DNA of 64,000 nt from Streptomyces xantholiticus (GTDB lineage Bacteria > Actinomycetota > Actinomycetes > Streptomycetales > Streptomycetaceae), in the NCBI RefSeq assembly GCF_014651015.1, contig NZ_BMWB01000007.1, positions 1 through 64,000 on the forward strand, given 5' to 3'. Shown here piece by piece: positions 8,579 to 16,214 of the stretch. The first letter of the stretch is position 1. Each line of letters begins with the position of its first letter. The translations under genes were made by a program, and so were the position numbers. The notes beneath the pieces were generated by a model. It was not told where the DNA came from and did no database searches. It saw nothing but the letters and a program-made list of their open reading frames with translations.

Positions 8579-9880
8579 TCAATTCCCCCTCTGAGCCGGT
8601 TCGACGGGGGCGCTCAGCACGAGCGCCGTCTGCTGTCCTTCCAGGCCGCGGCCGACGGCCACGGTGTGCCGGACCTGTCCCTCGCGGGCCTGCCCGGTCA
8701 CCCAGTCCATCCCCGCGCACTCCGGGTCGAGCCGGTCCAGGCCCAGCGTCGGCGGCAGGGCCGAGCCGTCGATCGCCATCGCGCAAACGGCGGCGTTGAG
8801 CGCTCCCGCGCCCGCGACGAGATGTCCGGTGGCCGGTTTGACGCTGCCCGCCGCCGTTCGGGAACCGCGGCCGAAGACCCGGGTCAGCGCCCGTGCCTCG
8901 GTGCGGTCGCCGAGCCGCGTCGCGCATCCGTGGGCGGCCACGTAGTCGACGTCGCCGGTGTCCACCTCGGCCTCGCGCAGCGCCCGCTTCACCGCGGCGG
9001 CCAGTGGCTCGCCGTCGGGGTGCGGGGTGACCAGATCGGGGTCCTGCGTCGCGCCGAAGCCACGGAACTCCGCGTACACATGGGCGCCGCGGCGCCGCGC
9101 GGACTCCCACTCCTCGAGGACCAGGAAGGCCGAGCCCTCGCCCAGGACCGAGCCGCTGCGCTCCCGGTCGTACGGGCGGAAGGCGGCCGCGCCTGCCTCG
9201 TTGCGGGTGGTGAGCACGCCGAGGCCGTCCATCTTGGACATCACCCACCAGGACGCGGCGTCGTCGAAGCCGCCGGCGATCACCACATCGGACTCGCCGT
9301 GGCGGATCGAGCGGAAGCCCCGGGCGAGCGCCGTCACCCCCGCGTCGGCGGTGCCGTGGTAGTAGGAGTTGGCTCCCTTGAACCCGTGCGCGTGCGAGAG
9401 ATGGAACAGCGAGGCGGACTGCAGGCCCTCCACGAAGTACAGCGGGTAGAAGGCGGACGAGGCTCGTTCGCCGAGCTGCCGCAGATCCGCTCTGCCGTCC
9501 TCGCGGCGCCCTGCCAGGCTGCCGTTCAGCAGGTGCTCCGGGTTGGAGATCTCCTTGTTGCCGCCGACGAACAACCCTGCCCGTTCCGGGTCGTATCCCG
9601 CCGCCTCGAGATCGAGCCCGGCGTCCTCGACGGCCAGCGCGGCCCCGGCGATGGCGAGTTGATCGTTGCGCGTGGTCATCCGCAAGGACTTGCGGTGGGC
9701 GTACCGGGTGGGCTTGAAGTCCACCAGTTCGGCGGCGATCCGGGTGGAGAGCGACGAAGCGTCGTACCCCAGGATCGGCCCGATACCGCTGCGCCCGTCG
9801 AGCAACGCCTGCCAGGTCTTGCCCCGGCCGTCGCCGATGGCGGTGAGCACTCCGATGCCGGTGACGGCGACCCGCCTCAT
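8579..9880 (-). CDS. ketosynthase homologue with Thr in place of the catalytic Cys
   Basis: The 433-aa protein is a KAS II-like protein starting RRVAVTGIGVLT. The nucleophile region reads HGTADAG, placing Thr177 at the Cys position, while the two catalytic histidines remain (His317 in AAHGCAT, His353 in ATGHLVAG). It therefore cannot form the acyl-thioester but could act as a chain-length-factor partner or malonyl-ACP decarboxylase. The intact KS encoded two genes earlier at 10257-11549 is the obvious partner. It overlaps the dehydratase gene before it by four bases. Confidence 0.87.
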   Translation of the reverse strand: MRRVAVTGIGVLTAIGDGRGKTWQALLDGRSGIGPILGYDASSLSTRIAAELVDFKPTRYAHRKSLRMTTRNDQLAIAGAALAVEDAGLDLEAAGYDPERAGLFVGGNKEISNPEHLLNGSLAGRREDGRADLRQLGERASSAFYPLYFVEGLQSASLFHLSHAHGFKGANSYYHGTADAGVTALARGFRSIRHGESDVVIAGGFDDAASWWVMSKMDGLGVLTTRNEAGAAAFRPYDRERSGSVLGEGSAFLVLEEWESARRRGAHVYAEFRGFGATQDPDLVTPHPDGEPLAAAVKRALREAEVDTGDVDYVAAHGCATRLGDRTEARALTRVFGRGSRTAAGSVKPATGHLVAGAGALNAAVCAMAIDGSALPPTLGLDRLDPECAGMDWVTGQAREGQVRHTVAVGRGLEGQQTALVLSAPVEPAQRGN

Positions 9881-10260
9881 GCGGCCACCTCGCGCTTCTC
9901 CAGGCGGAGTTGACGCACAGTGGTGATATCCCGCCCGTCCACGCCGACCGCCGCCTTGAACGTGACCGCCGACTCGGTCGCCTCGATCACCGTGACGCTG
10001 ATCTCCAGCCGGTCACCGGGCTCGGCGAAATGGCGGTAACGCACCCGCCGTGCCTCTGCCGGCACCCACCGGGAGCCCTTCGGCACGTCGGGGGCGGCGA
10101 GTCTGGCGGCCCGGACGATGTCGTCCAGGATCAGCACCCCGGGCATGACGGGGAACCGGGGGAAGTGAGTGGCGAACACCGTCAGGGTGCCCGGGACGTT
10201 CCGGACGGCGACGGCCCGCTTGCCCGGCACCACATCGAGGACCTCGTCGAACGCTGTCAT
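9877..10260 (-). CDS. hotdog-fold 3-hydroxyacyl-ACP dehydratase (FabZ/FabA-like)
   Basis: This 127-aa protein has the hotdog dehydratase motif THFPRFPVMPGVLILDD, with catalytic His32 and an Asp (46 or 47) where FabZ has Glu; FabA uses Asp there. It should dehydrate 3-hydroxyacyl-ACP to enoyl-ACP. The start at 10260 overlaps the stop of the preceding KS gene (ATGA); a longer frame to 10530 lies inside that gene and is discarded. A second hotdog protein without the His is encoded at 11546-12013, so the two may form a heterodimer. Confidence 0.82.
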   Translation of the reverse strand: MTAFDEVLDVVPGKRAVAVRNVPGTLTVFATHFPRFPVMPGVLILDDIVRAARLAAPDVPKGSRWVPAEARRVRYRHFAEPGDRLEISVTVIEATESAVTFKAAVGVDGRDITTVRQLRLEKREVAA

Positions 10261-11549
10261 GCTGCCTTTCCTTCGGTTCCTTCGGCCGCGCGGATCACGA
10301 AGCAGGCGTTGGTGCCGCCGAACGCGAAGGCGTTGACCAGGGCGGCGCGCACCGGGCGACGTACGGCCTTGTTCGGCACATAATCGAGATCGAGCTTGGG
10401 ATCGGGGCGGTCGAGGTTGATGGTCGGTGGCACCAGGCCCTCGCGGAGGGCGCCGAGCGCGGCGATCAGGTTGACGCCCGCCGCCGCCGAAGTGAGGTGG
10501 CCCGTCATGGACTTGGGTGAGCTCACGCACAGCGCGTCGGCGTGCTCCCCGAAGAGCTGCCTGATGGCGGTGGTCTCGCTGGCGTCATTGCCCGGAGTGG
10601 ACGTCCCGTGCGCGGCGATGTAGTCGATGCCCTCCGGGCCGAGGCCCGACTCGGCCACCGCGTCCCGCATGGCGGAGATCGCGCCGCCACCGTCGGGCGG
10701 CGAGTCGGTGATTCGGTAGGAGTTCAACGTCGCGCCGTAGCCGACGAGTTCGCCGTGGATTCGGGCGCCGCGCGCCACCGCGCCGTCCCAGTCCTCCAGG
10801 ACTGCGACGACCGCGCCCTCACCGAGGACGAAGCCGGAGCGGTCGGAGTCGAAGGGGCGGGAGGCTCGCTCGGGTTCGTCGTTCCACCGGTCGGTGATCG
10901 CGCCGAGCAGCGAGAAGCCGAGGACGTCCATCCAGGTCGTCAGCGCATCGAAGCCGCCGGCGAGCATGTGCGTGCACTCGCCCTCCTGTATGCGCCGGTA
11001 GGCCTCGCCGATCGCGTGAGCGGCGCCCGCGCAGGCGGTGGAGACGCTGACCATGGGACCGCGGCAGTCCCCGGCCCTGGCGACTGCGGCGACCCCGACG
11101 TTCTGATTGCGCAGCAGCACGTCCCCGGGGGCCTGCCGGTACAGATCGTGGAAGTCGCTGGTGCTCAACTGGTACGACATGTCGACCAGTTCCTGCAGTT
11201 CGGGCCTGCCGACGGTACCGGCCAGTGCCACACCGCGGTCGTACGGGTCGGCGGCGTCCCAGCCTTCGCCGGCGTCCGCCAGCGCTTCCTGGGCCGCGGC
11301 GAGTGCGAACAGCGCGGCGCGCGAGAGATGGCGCCGCTGCTTGGCGGGCGCCACGTTCTTCGGGTCGAAGTCCTTGACCTGGCCCGCGATCCGGACCGGG
11401 AAGGTGGAGGCGTCGAAGGTCTCCAGCACGCTCACGCCGCTGCGCCCCTCGGCAAGACCCTGCCAGGTCTCGGCAGTGCTGTTTCCGAGCGGGGTGACCG
11501 CGCCGACCCCGGTGATGGCGACCCGCCTCGCCGGCTTCGTCCGGTTCAT
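10257..11549 (-). CDS. 3-oxoacyl-ACP synthase (KAS II type), complete
   Basis: This 430-aa ketosynthase retains the full active site, with Cys173 in VSTACAGAAHAIG, His314 in AAHGTSTPGND, His351 in SMTGHLTSAA, and the C-terminal NAFAFGGTNA loop. It should perform decarboxylative condensation with malonyl-ACP. It is the third gene of the operon and overlaps both neighbours by four bases. With the Thr-variant homologue at 8579-9880 it could form a KS/CLF-like heterodimer separate from the fused KS-CLF, giving the cluster two condensing systems. Confidence 0.92.
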   Translation of the reverse strand: MNRTKPARRVAITGVGAVTPLGNSTAETWQGLAEGRSGVSVLETFDASTFPVRIAGQVKDFDPKNVAPAKQRRHLSRAALFALAAAQEALADAGEGWDAADPYDRGVALAGTVGRPELQELVDMSYQLSTSDFHDLYRQAPGDVLLRNQNVGVAAVARAGDCRGPMVSVSTACAGAAHAIGEAYRRIQEGECTHMLAGGFDALTTWMDVLGFSLLGAITDRWNDEPERASRPFDSDRSGFVLGEGAVVAVLEDWDGAVARGARIHGELVGYGATLNSYRITDSPPDGGGAISAMRDAVAESGLGPEGIDYIAAHGTSTPGNDASETTAIRQLFGEHADALCVSSPKSMTGHLTSAAAGVNLIAALGALREGLVPPTINLDRPDPKLDLDYVPNKAVRRPVRAALVNAFAFGGTNACFVIRAAEGTEGKAA

Positions 11550-12013
11550 CGGCGACCACCGCCGACCGACACCCGGGTGAGCCGCTCCAGCATCCGCCGG
11601 GTGTCCTCAGGACCGTCCAACTCCTCGGCGGGCAGCAGGGCGCACATCACGGCCTCGGCCTTCATCACGATCCTGCCGTTCACCGACGCGGTGCCGGAAA
11701 GTACCGCGGTCTCCTCGCCCATGGACTCGACCGCCCCCTCCAGCACCAGGACGTCTCCAGGACGTACCGGCTCATGGAAGGAGACCCCGTCCACCGAGAG
11801 CAGCGCGGCGCGTTGCCGCACCTCGGTGGTGGCGATGATCAGCCAGGTGCCGGCCTGGCAGAGGGCTTCCAGGATCAGCGGCTCGGGCATCTGCGGCCCG
11901 TCACCCTCGTCCCGCCAGAAGTCCTCCAGCCACGAGGTGAGTTTGCGGGCGCTGATGGTGCGCCCCGCATCCCAGGCGTCGATTCGGTCGATCAGATGGA
12001 AACGCATCGTCAT
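11546..12013 (-). CDS. hotdog-fold FabA/FabZ-like protein lacking the catalytic His
   Basis: This 155-aa protein starts like FabA/FabZ proteins (RFHLIDRI) and keeps the second half of the active-site motif, MPEPLILEALCQAG, including the Glu. The residue aligned with the catalytic His of HFPGxPxMPG is Asp (in WRDEGDGP). In FabZ dimers the His and the acidic residue of one site come from different subunits, so this protein could give the Glu while the hotdog protein at 9877-10260 gives the His. The ATG at 12013 overlaps the acpS stop; 12007 is an alternative start. Confidence 0.78.
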   Translation of the reverse strand: MTMRFHLIDRIDAWDAGRTISARKLTSWLEDFWRDEGDGPQMPEPLILEALCQAGTWLIIATTEVRQRAALLSVDGVSFHEPVRPGDVLVLEGAVESMGEETAVLSGTASVNGRIVMKAEAVMCALLPAEELDGPEDTRRMLERLTRVSVGGGRR

Positions 12014-12399
12014 CCTTCGTCTAGGAACATCACGGCGTGGGCGATGGCGTACTCCCCGCTGTGCGAGAGCGAGAGCTCGACCGAGGAGGCCCCGGCCTTC
12101 TCCGCCCGGTCACCGGCCCCACCGGACAGGCGAACCCGGGGGCGGCCGAGCGGGGTGTTGACCACCTCCACATCGGTCCAGCGAGTGCCGGGACCCAGCC
12201 CGGTGCCGAGCGCCTTCAGGACGGCCTCCTTGGCGGCGAACCGCGCCGCCAGATGAGCGAGACGGTTGCGTTTTCCGTCGCAGTAGGCGCGCTCACGGCC
12301 GGTGAAGATGTCCTGTTCCGCCGCGGGATTGTCCGTCAGCAGCCTGCGGATCCGATCCACTTGGACCAGATCCACCCCGACCGCGATTCGTGTCGCCAC
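12010..12399 (-). CDS. acpS: holo-ACP synthase (AcpS-type phosphopantetheinyl transferase)
   Basis: The 129-aa protein has the AcpS hallmarks VGVDLVQVDRI near the N-terminus (Asp10) and RFAAKEAVLKALGTG with Glu58, both binding the metal and CoA, then LSLSHSGEYAIAHAV. It should attach 4'-phosphopantetheine to Ser39 of the cluster ACP. A GTG start follows GGGGGA. It is the first gene of the operon and overlaps the hotdog gene by four bases. It is probably pathway-specific, because actinomycetes also carry a housekeeping AcpS elsewhere. Confidence 0.9.
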   Translation of the reverse strand: MATRIAVGVDLVQVDRIRRLLTDNPAAEQDIFTGRERAYCDGKRNRLAHLAARFAAKEAVLKALGTGLGPGTRWTDVEVVNTPLGRPRVRLSGGAGDRAEKAGASSVELSLSHSGEYAIAHAVMFLDEG

Positions 12400-12460
12400 G
12401 CCACCATTCCCCCGTCATCCGTTCCAGCACTGCACTCAAGGATCCGGGCCTTGGCACCGC

Positions 12461-12486
12461 GGATACACGGCACTACGGATGTATCC
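12461..12486. promoter_or_regulatory. inverted repeat upstream of the biosynthetic operon
   Basis: Arms GGATACA (12461-12467) and TGTATCC (12480-12486) are separated by 12 bases, about 60 bases upstream of the acpS start. No other intergenic space in the operon is large enough for a main promoter. The dyad may be an operator; I see no clear -35/-10 pair beside it. Confidence 0.35.
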
Positions 12487-12649
12487 GGGCGCCGTCGTGC
12501 GGGATCTGTCGTGCGGATCGGAGTCAGGACCAGGGGTAATTGCGCATCGACGAATTCAGTCGTCGGGTCGGCGTGCCGATACCGACGATCAAGTAATACC
12601 TCCGCCCGGGGCCTACTCTCGCCGGGCAGCCTCACCAGCCCCAACCAGG

Positions 12650-12990
12650 CCCATCCACGGGCCCCACGAACAGCGATTGCGGCTCGTGGGCGGATTCGGC
12701 GGGCTGGGCGGGGTCCCGCTCGATCCGGTGCGCGCGGTCCTGAAGGGGATGACCGCGCCGGACGCGACGATGCTCGGTGTGCTCCGCGCGCTCCGTGCGC
12801 ACGAGACCGAGCCGGAACGGGAACGGAAGGACGGCCCCGAATACGACCGGGCACGGACGGCGGGTCCTGGAGTCCTTCGCCCAGTCGGGACGGTCGGATC
12901 TCCCCGGACGCCTCCGAGGCCCGGAAGCGGATCGCCGCGGTCCTCGCCTCGCGGGCCTGCGACATGCAGAAGTGGCGACGGCGGCCCTGA
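12650..12990 (+). pseudogene. decayed MerR-family regulator fragment
   Basis: From about 12664 the plus strand encodes EQRLRLVGGFGGLGGVPLD and continues into VRAVLKGMTAPDATMLGVL. This resembles the middle of MerR-type regulators after the winged helix (LRFVRALxxLGGLSIAxIRxVL). The N-terminal DNA-binding part and an in-frame end are missing, and the similarity is lost by about 12810. The remnant lies just upstream of the biosynthetic operon in the opposite direction, so it may once have been linked to it. Identity is moderate; decay is clear. Confidence 0.45.
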
Positions 12991-13189
12991 ACGACTACGC
13001 GGAGGCAAGCGAGCAAACCGTGCGTGCGCAAGCCCGGTACATCAGCCGATCAGCCGGTGCGGCGGGAACCGGGCCGGCGAGGTGGCCGCTTTCGTCGAGA
13101 GCCGTGCGGATACCGAAGCGCTCGTGGACCTTGAAGTGCTGAGCCATCCCGCGGTCACCGCTCCGGCAGCCGCCCGGCCCGGTCCGCCA

Positions 13190-13300
13190 ACCTCCGCGTG
13201 ATCCGGCTGCACGACGCCCGCCACGGGGCGGCCACCTTGCTCAGGGCGGCCGGAGTTGCGCCCGCGTTGTGATGGGGATCCTCGGTCACTCCCGGATCGG
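13190..13300 (+). pseudogene. tyrosine recombinase C-terminal remnant
   Basis: The plus strand reads RLHDARHGAATLLRAAGVAP, then after a frameshift at a TGATG (about 13269) MGILGHSRIG. This matches the box II HxxR region and LGH motif of tyrosine integrases (typically RLHDLRHTAATLLLAQG...MEILGHS). The catalytic Tyr region is absent. It is the scar of a lost integrated element, unrelated in frame to neighbouring genes. Confidence 0.65.
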
Positions 13301-13568
13301 TCCCGGACTCCTGGCTCGGACACCAGCCGCAAGGTGACCGTTGCAGCTTCCGGTCCTTGGTGACGCTGGTGGCCCGGGTCGCCCACACGGTAGGCGCGTT
13401 CCGCTCGCTTCGGCCGTGCGTGCGCTCGCCCACGAGGCGGTCCCTCACCAGAGCGACGTGTTGCCAGACCTTCGTGTCCGAAGGCGCCCGTTCACATTGC
13501 CACGCGGTCCCTCTGCTGAACCGCCACCCGCATCCGGGTTGAACAGCCCGGGTGCGGGCGGCGGCGAG

Positions 13569-13970
13569 TCAGGGCCGGGCGGCGAGGGCTTCGACCTCGA
13601 ACAGCACGTCAGGCGCCGCCAGGCTCGCGACACCGATGAGGGTTTGCGTGGGCGGTTTCGTACCCCAGCGCTCCCGCACGGCCCCGGCGATCGGCCCGAG
13701 CTTGCTGACGTCATGGTTCACCACGTACGTCCTGAGCTGGACGACGTGGCTGAGGTCGAGCCCATGGGCGGCAAGAGCGACGCCGATGTTGTGGAACGTC
13801 TGTTTCACCTGCTCGGTGAAGTCGGCGGACACAACCGCGCCGTCCGGAGCCGATCCGTACTGACCCGAGACAAGCACCAATTCCGTACCTGCGGGGACGG
13901 TGGCGGTGTGGCTGTAGCCGAACGGGACCGGGTCGTGCAAACCGTCCGGATTGACAATGGCGTGTGTCAT
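13569..13970 (-). CDS. RidA family protein (YjgF/YER057c/UK114)
   Basis: This 133-aa protein has the RidA layout, with a substrate-binding hydrophobic N-terminal half (LVLVSGQYGSAPDG), DFTEQVKQTFHNIGVALAAHG, and a late EVEALAA tail. Canonical members hydrolyse reactive enamines/imines and carry Arg105 in an IEI/VEV context; here the region reads LIGVASLAAPDVLFEVEA without that Arg, suggesting a non-canonical Rid subgroup. It is divergently transcribed from the WYL regulator at 14068 with a 97-base shared upstream region holding an inverted repeat, so the regulator may control it. Confidence 0.85.
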   Translation of the reverse strand: MTHAIVNPDGLHDPVPFGYSHTATVPAGTELVLVSGQYGSAPDGAVVSADFTEQVKQTFHNIGVALAAHGLDLSHVVQLRTYVVNHDVSKLGPIAGAVRERWGTKPPTQTLIGVASLAAPDVLFEVEALAARP

Positions 13971-14028
13971 GTCGATCGCCTCTCGTGTGCGACGGGTCTT
14001 CGGGATGCGGGTAAGCCTCCCAACGAAT

Positions 14029-14047
14029 CACGACATGGTGTGTCGTG
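14029..14047. promoter_or_regulatory. inverted repeat between divergent RidA and WYL regulator genes
   Basis: CACGACA (14029-14035) and TGTCGTG (14041-14047) form a perfect 7-bp dyad with a 5-base spacer, centred about 30 bases before the regulator's ATG. This is a likely operator for the WYL regulator controlling both divergent genes. Confidence 0.55.
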
Positions 14048-14067
14048 TATTCCTTTAGAGTTCTCGT

Positions 14068-15042
14068 ATGCGCGCCGACCGGTTGGTATCGCTGGTGCTG
14101 CTGCTGCGGCAGCACGGTCGGCTGTCCGCGGCCGCGCTGGCCCGCGAGTTGGAGGTATCCACCCGCACCGTGCTGCGCGACATCGAGGCGCTGTCCGCGG
14201 CCGGCGTCCCGGTCTATGCCGAACGCGGTCGGCACGGCGGTTTCGCGTTGCTGCCCGGTTTCCGGACCGAACTCACCGGACTGAACCACGACGAGGCACT
14301 TGCCCTGCTGGTCGCCGGATCACGGCGCGGCGCGCAGGCCTTCGGCCTCGGCCCGGCGCTCGCCTCGGCCATGCGCAAGGTTGTTGACGCGCTACCCGAA
14401 AGCTATGGGGCCACCGCGGCCGGCGCGGCTCAGCGATTGCTCATCGACCCGGAGACCGACCTCCTCTCGCGCCGACTGGCCGCTGACGAGGTGCCCGACG
14501 GCATAGTGACCGAGGTCCGGCGCGCGGTGTTCGCCGGACACAAGCTGCGCATCCACTACGCGGCTGTGGACCAGACCCCGAGGTGGCGCACGGTGGACCC
14601 GATCGGCCTGGTCACCGTACGCGACCAGGGCTACTTGCTGGCCACGAGGTCTGGCGCGGACCGCACCTACCGGCTGTCCCGGGTCTTGGCCGCCGAGGAA
14701 CTCGCCGAACCGGCACAGCGACCGGACCGGGTCGATCTGGACCGGGCCTGGCAGGAACGCAGCGCACGGTTTCGGACCGGCGGTGACCAAGTCACCGTGC
14801 TGGTACGGGTGGACCCGGCGCGGCGGGGGGACCTGGTGGACACCGCGCTGGCCGTCCGCGCCGAAGAAGCCGACGCAGACGGCCGGCTGCGGCTGGAGGT
14901 GACCTTCCAAGACTCGAGACACGCCGAATGGGCACTGTGGCACCTCGCCACGAACGCTGAAGCCCTGGCCCCGCAGTGGTTGCGCAACTCCCTGCGCAAC
15001 CGCGCCGCCGCGATCGCCACCTGCTACGGAGTGTCATCCTGA
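14068..15042 (+). CDS. HTH/WYL-domain transcriptional regulator (YafY-like)
   Basis: The 324-aa protein begins with a DeoR-like helix-turn-helix (about 1-60; LSAAALARELEVSTRTVLRD), followed by a linker and a WYL domain (about 140-230) where KLRIHYAAVDQTPRWRTVDP and TYRLSRV are typical. A WCX-type C-terminal domain ends in TCYGVSS. WYL domains sense small ligands or nucleic acids. It is divergent from the RidA gene and probably represses it and itself through the dyad in the shared promoter region. Confidence 0.9.
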   Translation: MRADRLVSLVLLLRQHGRLSAAALARELEVSTRTVLRDIEALSAAGVPVYAERGRHGGFALLPGFRTELTGLNHDEALALLVAGSRRGAQAFGLGPALASAMRKVVDALPESYGATAAGAAQRLLIDPETDLLSRRLAADEVPDGIVTEVRRAVFAGHKLRIHYAAVDQTPRWRTVDPIGLVTVRDQGYLLATRSGADRTYRLSRVLAAEELAEPAQRPDRVDLDRAWQERSARFRTGGDQVTVLVRVDPARRGDLVDTALAVRAEEADADGRLRLEVTFQDSRHAEWALWHLATNAEALAPQWLRNSLRNRAAAIATCYGVSS

Positions 15043-15126
15043 GAGTGGTCGCCGAGCTCGCCGAGTTCGGCCTCACCCCGCGGCACCCGTCACCGTTCGC
15101 GAAGGGGTCGAAGGCCCCTGGAAACC

Positions 15127-15254
15127 GCCCGTCACCACCTGCGGATACGACGCGAGCGGGCGCCCTGCTCCACGCGGCGAACGCGGACACGGAACTGACG
15201 CGGGAGCACGACCCGGTCGGCCGCGTCGTCTCCGAAACAGTCAACGGCCGCATC
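15127..15254 (+). pseudogene. Rhs/YD-repeat toxin remnant
   Basis: After a frameshift at about 15165, the plus strand encodes TTCGYDASGR, then LLHAANADTELTREHDPVGR and VVSETVNGR. This is a recognisable YD-repeat as found in Rhs/polymorphic toxin proteins. No other part of an Rhs gene is present, so it is the scar of a deleted toxin gene. The next gene downstream may be its orphan immunity protein. Confidence 0.6.
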
Positions 15255-15403
15255 AGGCCCGCACGTCGCGGTGACGTAGATTCGTAACCCCCACACCTGG
15301 ATTGACCACCTGGGCGGAATGGAAATGAACCGGGCGAGCCAGTCTCCCCGACGGGACTTCAGGAGAGGCCGCAGCACGTACGCAACGGGAAGTGTAAGAG
15401 GTA

Positions 15404-15853
15404 ATGGCCGCGATCGAACGCCTTTGGGAAGACTTTGATCTTCCTGTCAGAGATTCACTGCACTTTGCGGACGGGCACTCCTGTGATGTCGCCCTCGACT
15501 CCGACGCGCCGAGCGGTCTTAGGGTGCTCGCCCCCTTCGACCTGGATGAGACGCTGGAAAGCGATCCGTCTCTGGTGTCTTCGGTTGATGGGCTTGCCGC
15601 GGTGGACCTGGGGAGGAAGGGCCTACTGTGGGGCGGCGAGGGTTCGTACGGGTCAGAGGGGTTCATCGCACGTCTGACTGTTGATCGTGCGCTGATGTGG
15701 GCGATTTTCTTCATGGAATCCAACCCATTTGATCGGATCCGGCTGTCCAACAATGTCGCCACCTTCAGCTCAACCTCGGGGACCGAGATCACAGTTGACA
15801 TCGACGATCCACGAACCCCCATCTCCGGACCTGCATCGAACCGAACGGCGTAA
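15404..15853 (+). CDS. hypothetical protein, possible orphan immunity protein
   Basis: The 149-aa acidic protein starts MAAIERLWEDFDLPV behind AAGAGG. I do not recognise a family. It is probably soluble, with no signal peptide or membrane segment. Its position directly after an Rhs remnant, small size and acidity fit the immunity proteins of polymorphic toxin systems, which often outlive their toxins. That link is positional inference only. Confidence 0.5.
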   Translation: MAAIERLWEDFDLPVRDSLHFADGHSCDVALDSDAPSGLRVLAPFDLDETLESDPSLVSSVDGLAAVDLGRKGLLWGGEGSYGSEGFIARLTVDRALMWAIFFMESNPFDRIRLSNNVATFSSTSGTEITVDIDDPRTPISGPASNRTA

Positions 15854-16214
15854 GGATCATTTCCTCCGGTAGTAGGTGAGCGCGGCGGGAGCGCACGTCG
15901 TGTTGCAGAGGGTGACACCGATTCTCCGCACCCACAGGCGTGCGGAAACGGTTCCGAAACGGGGCCCGAGCCCACCGAGGCGGCGGAGCCCGGCCGGGGC
16001 CCGTGCCGGATGGTGCTGATCCGCCGGGGGAAATGGGGCGCGTGTTCCTCCAGCCTGCGGACGACGACAGGCACATCCGCCGCAGGGTCATGAGGCACCC
16101 TTCTCGCCCGATGACCACGCCCGCCCAAGCGGCTCCATCGCCTCGTCCGCCAACCGGTTGAACTCCTTGGCGGGTCGCGGATCCGCCCTCCGGGGCGGCT
16201 GGGACGATTTGCGC
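15854..16214. other. intergenic stretch without a supported gene
   Basis: No open frame here has a recognisable product. The sequence has ordinary high GC content and should hold the promoter of the downstream exporter gene. Confidence 0.4.
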
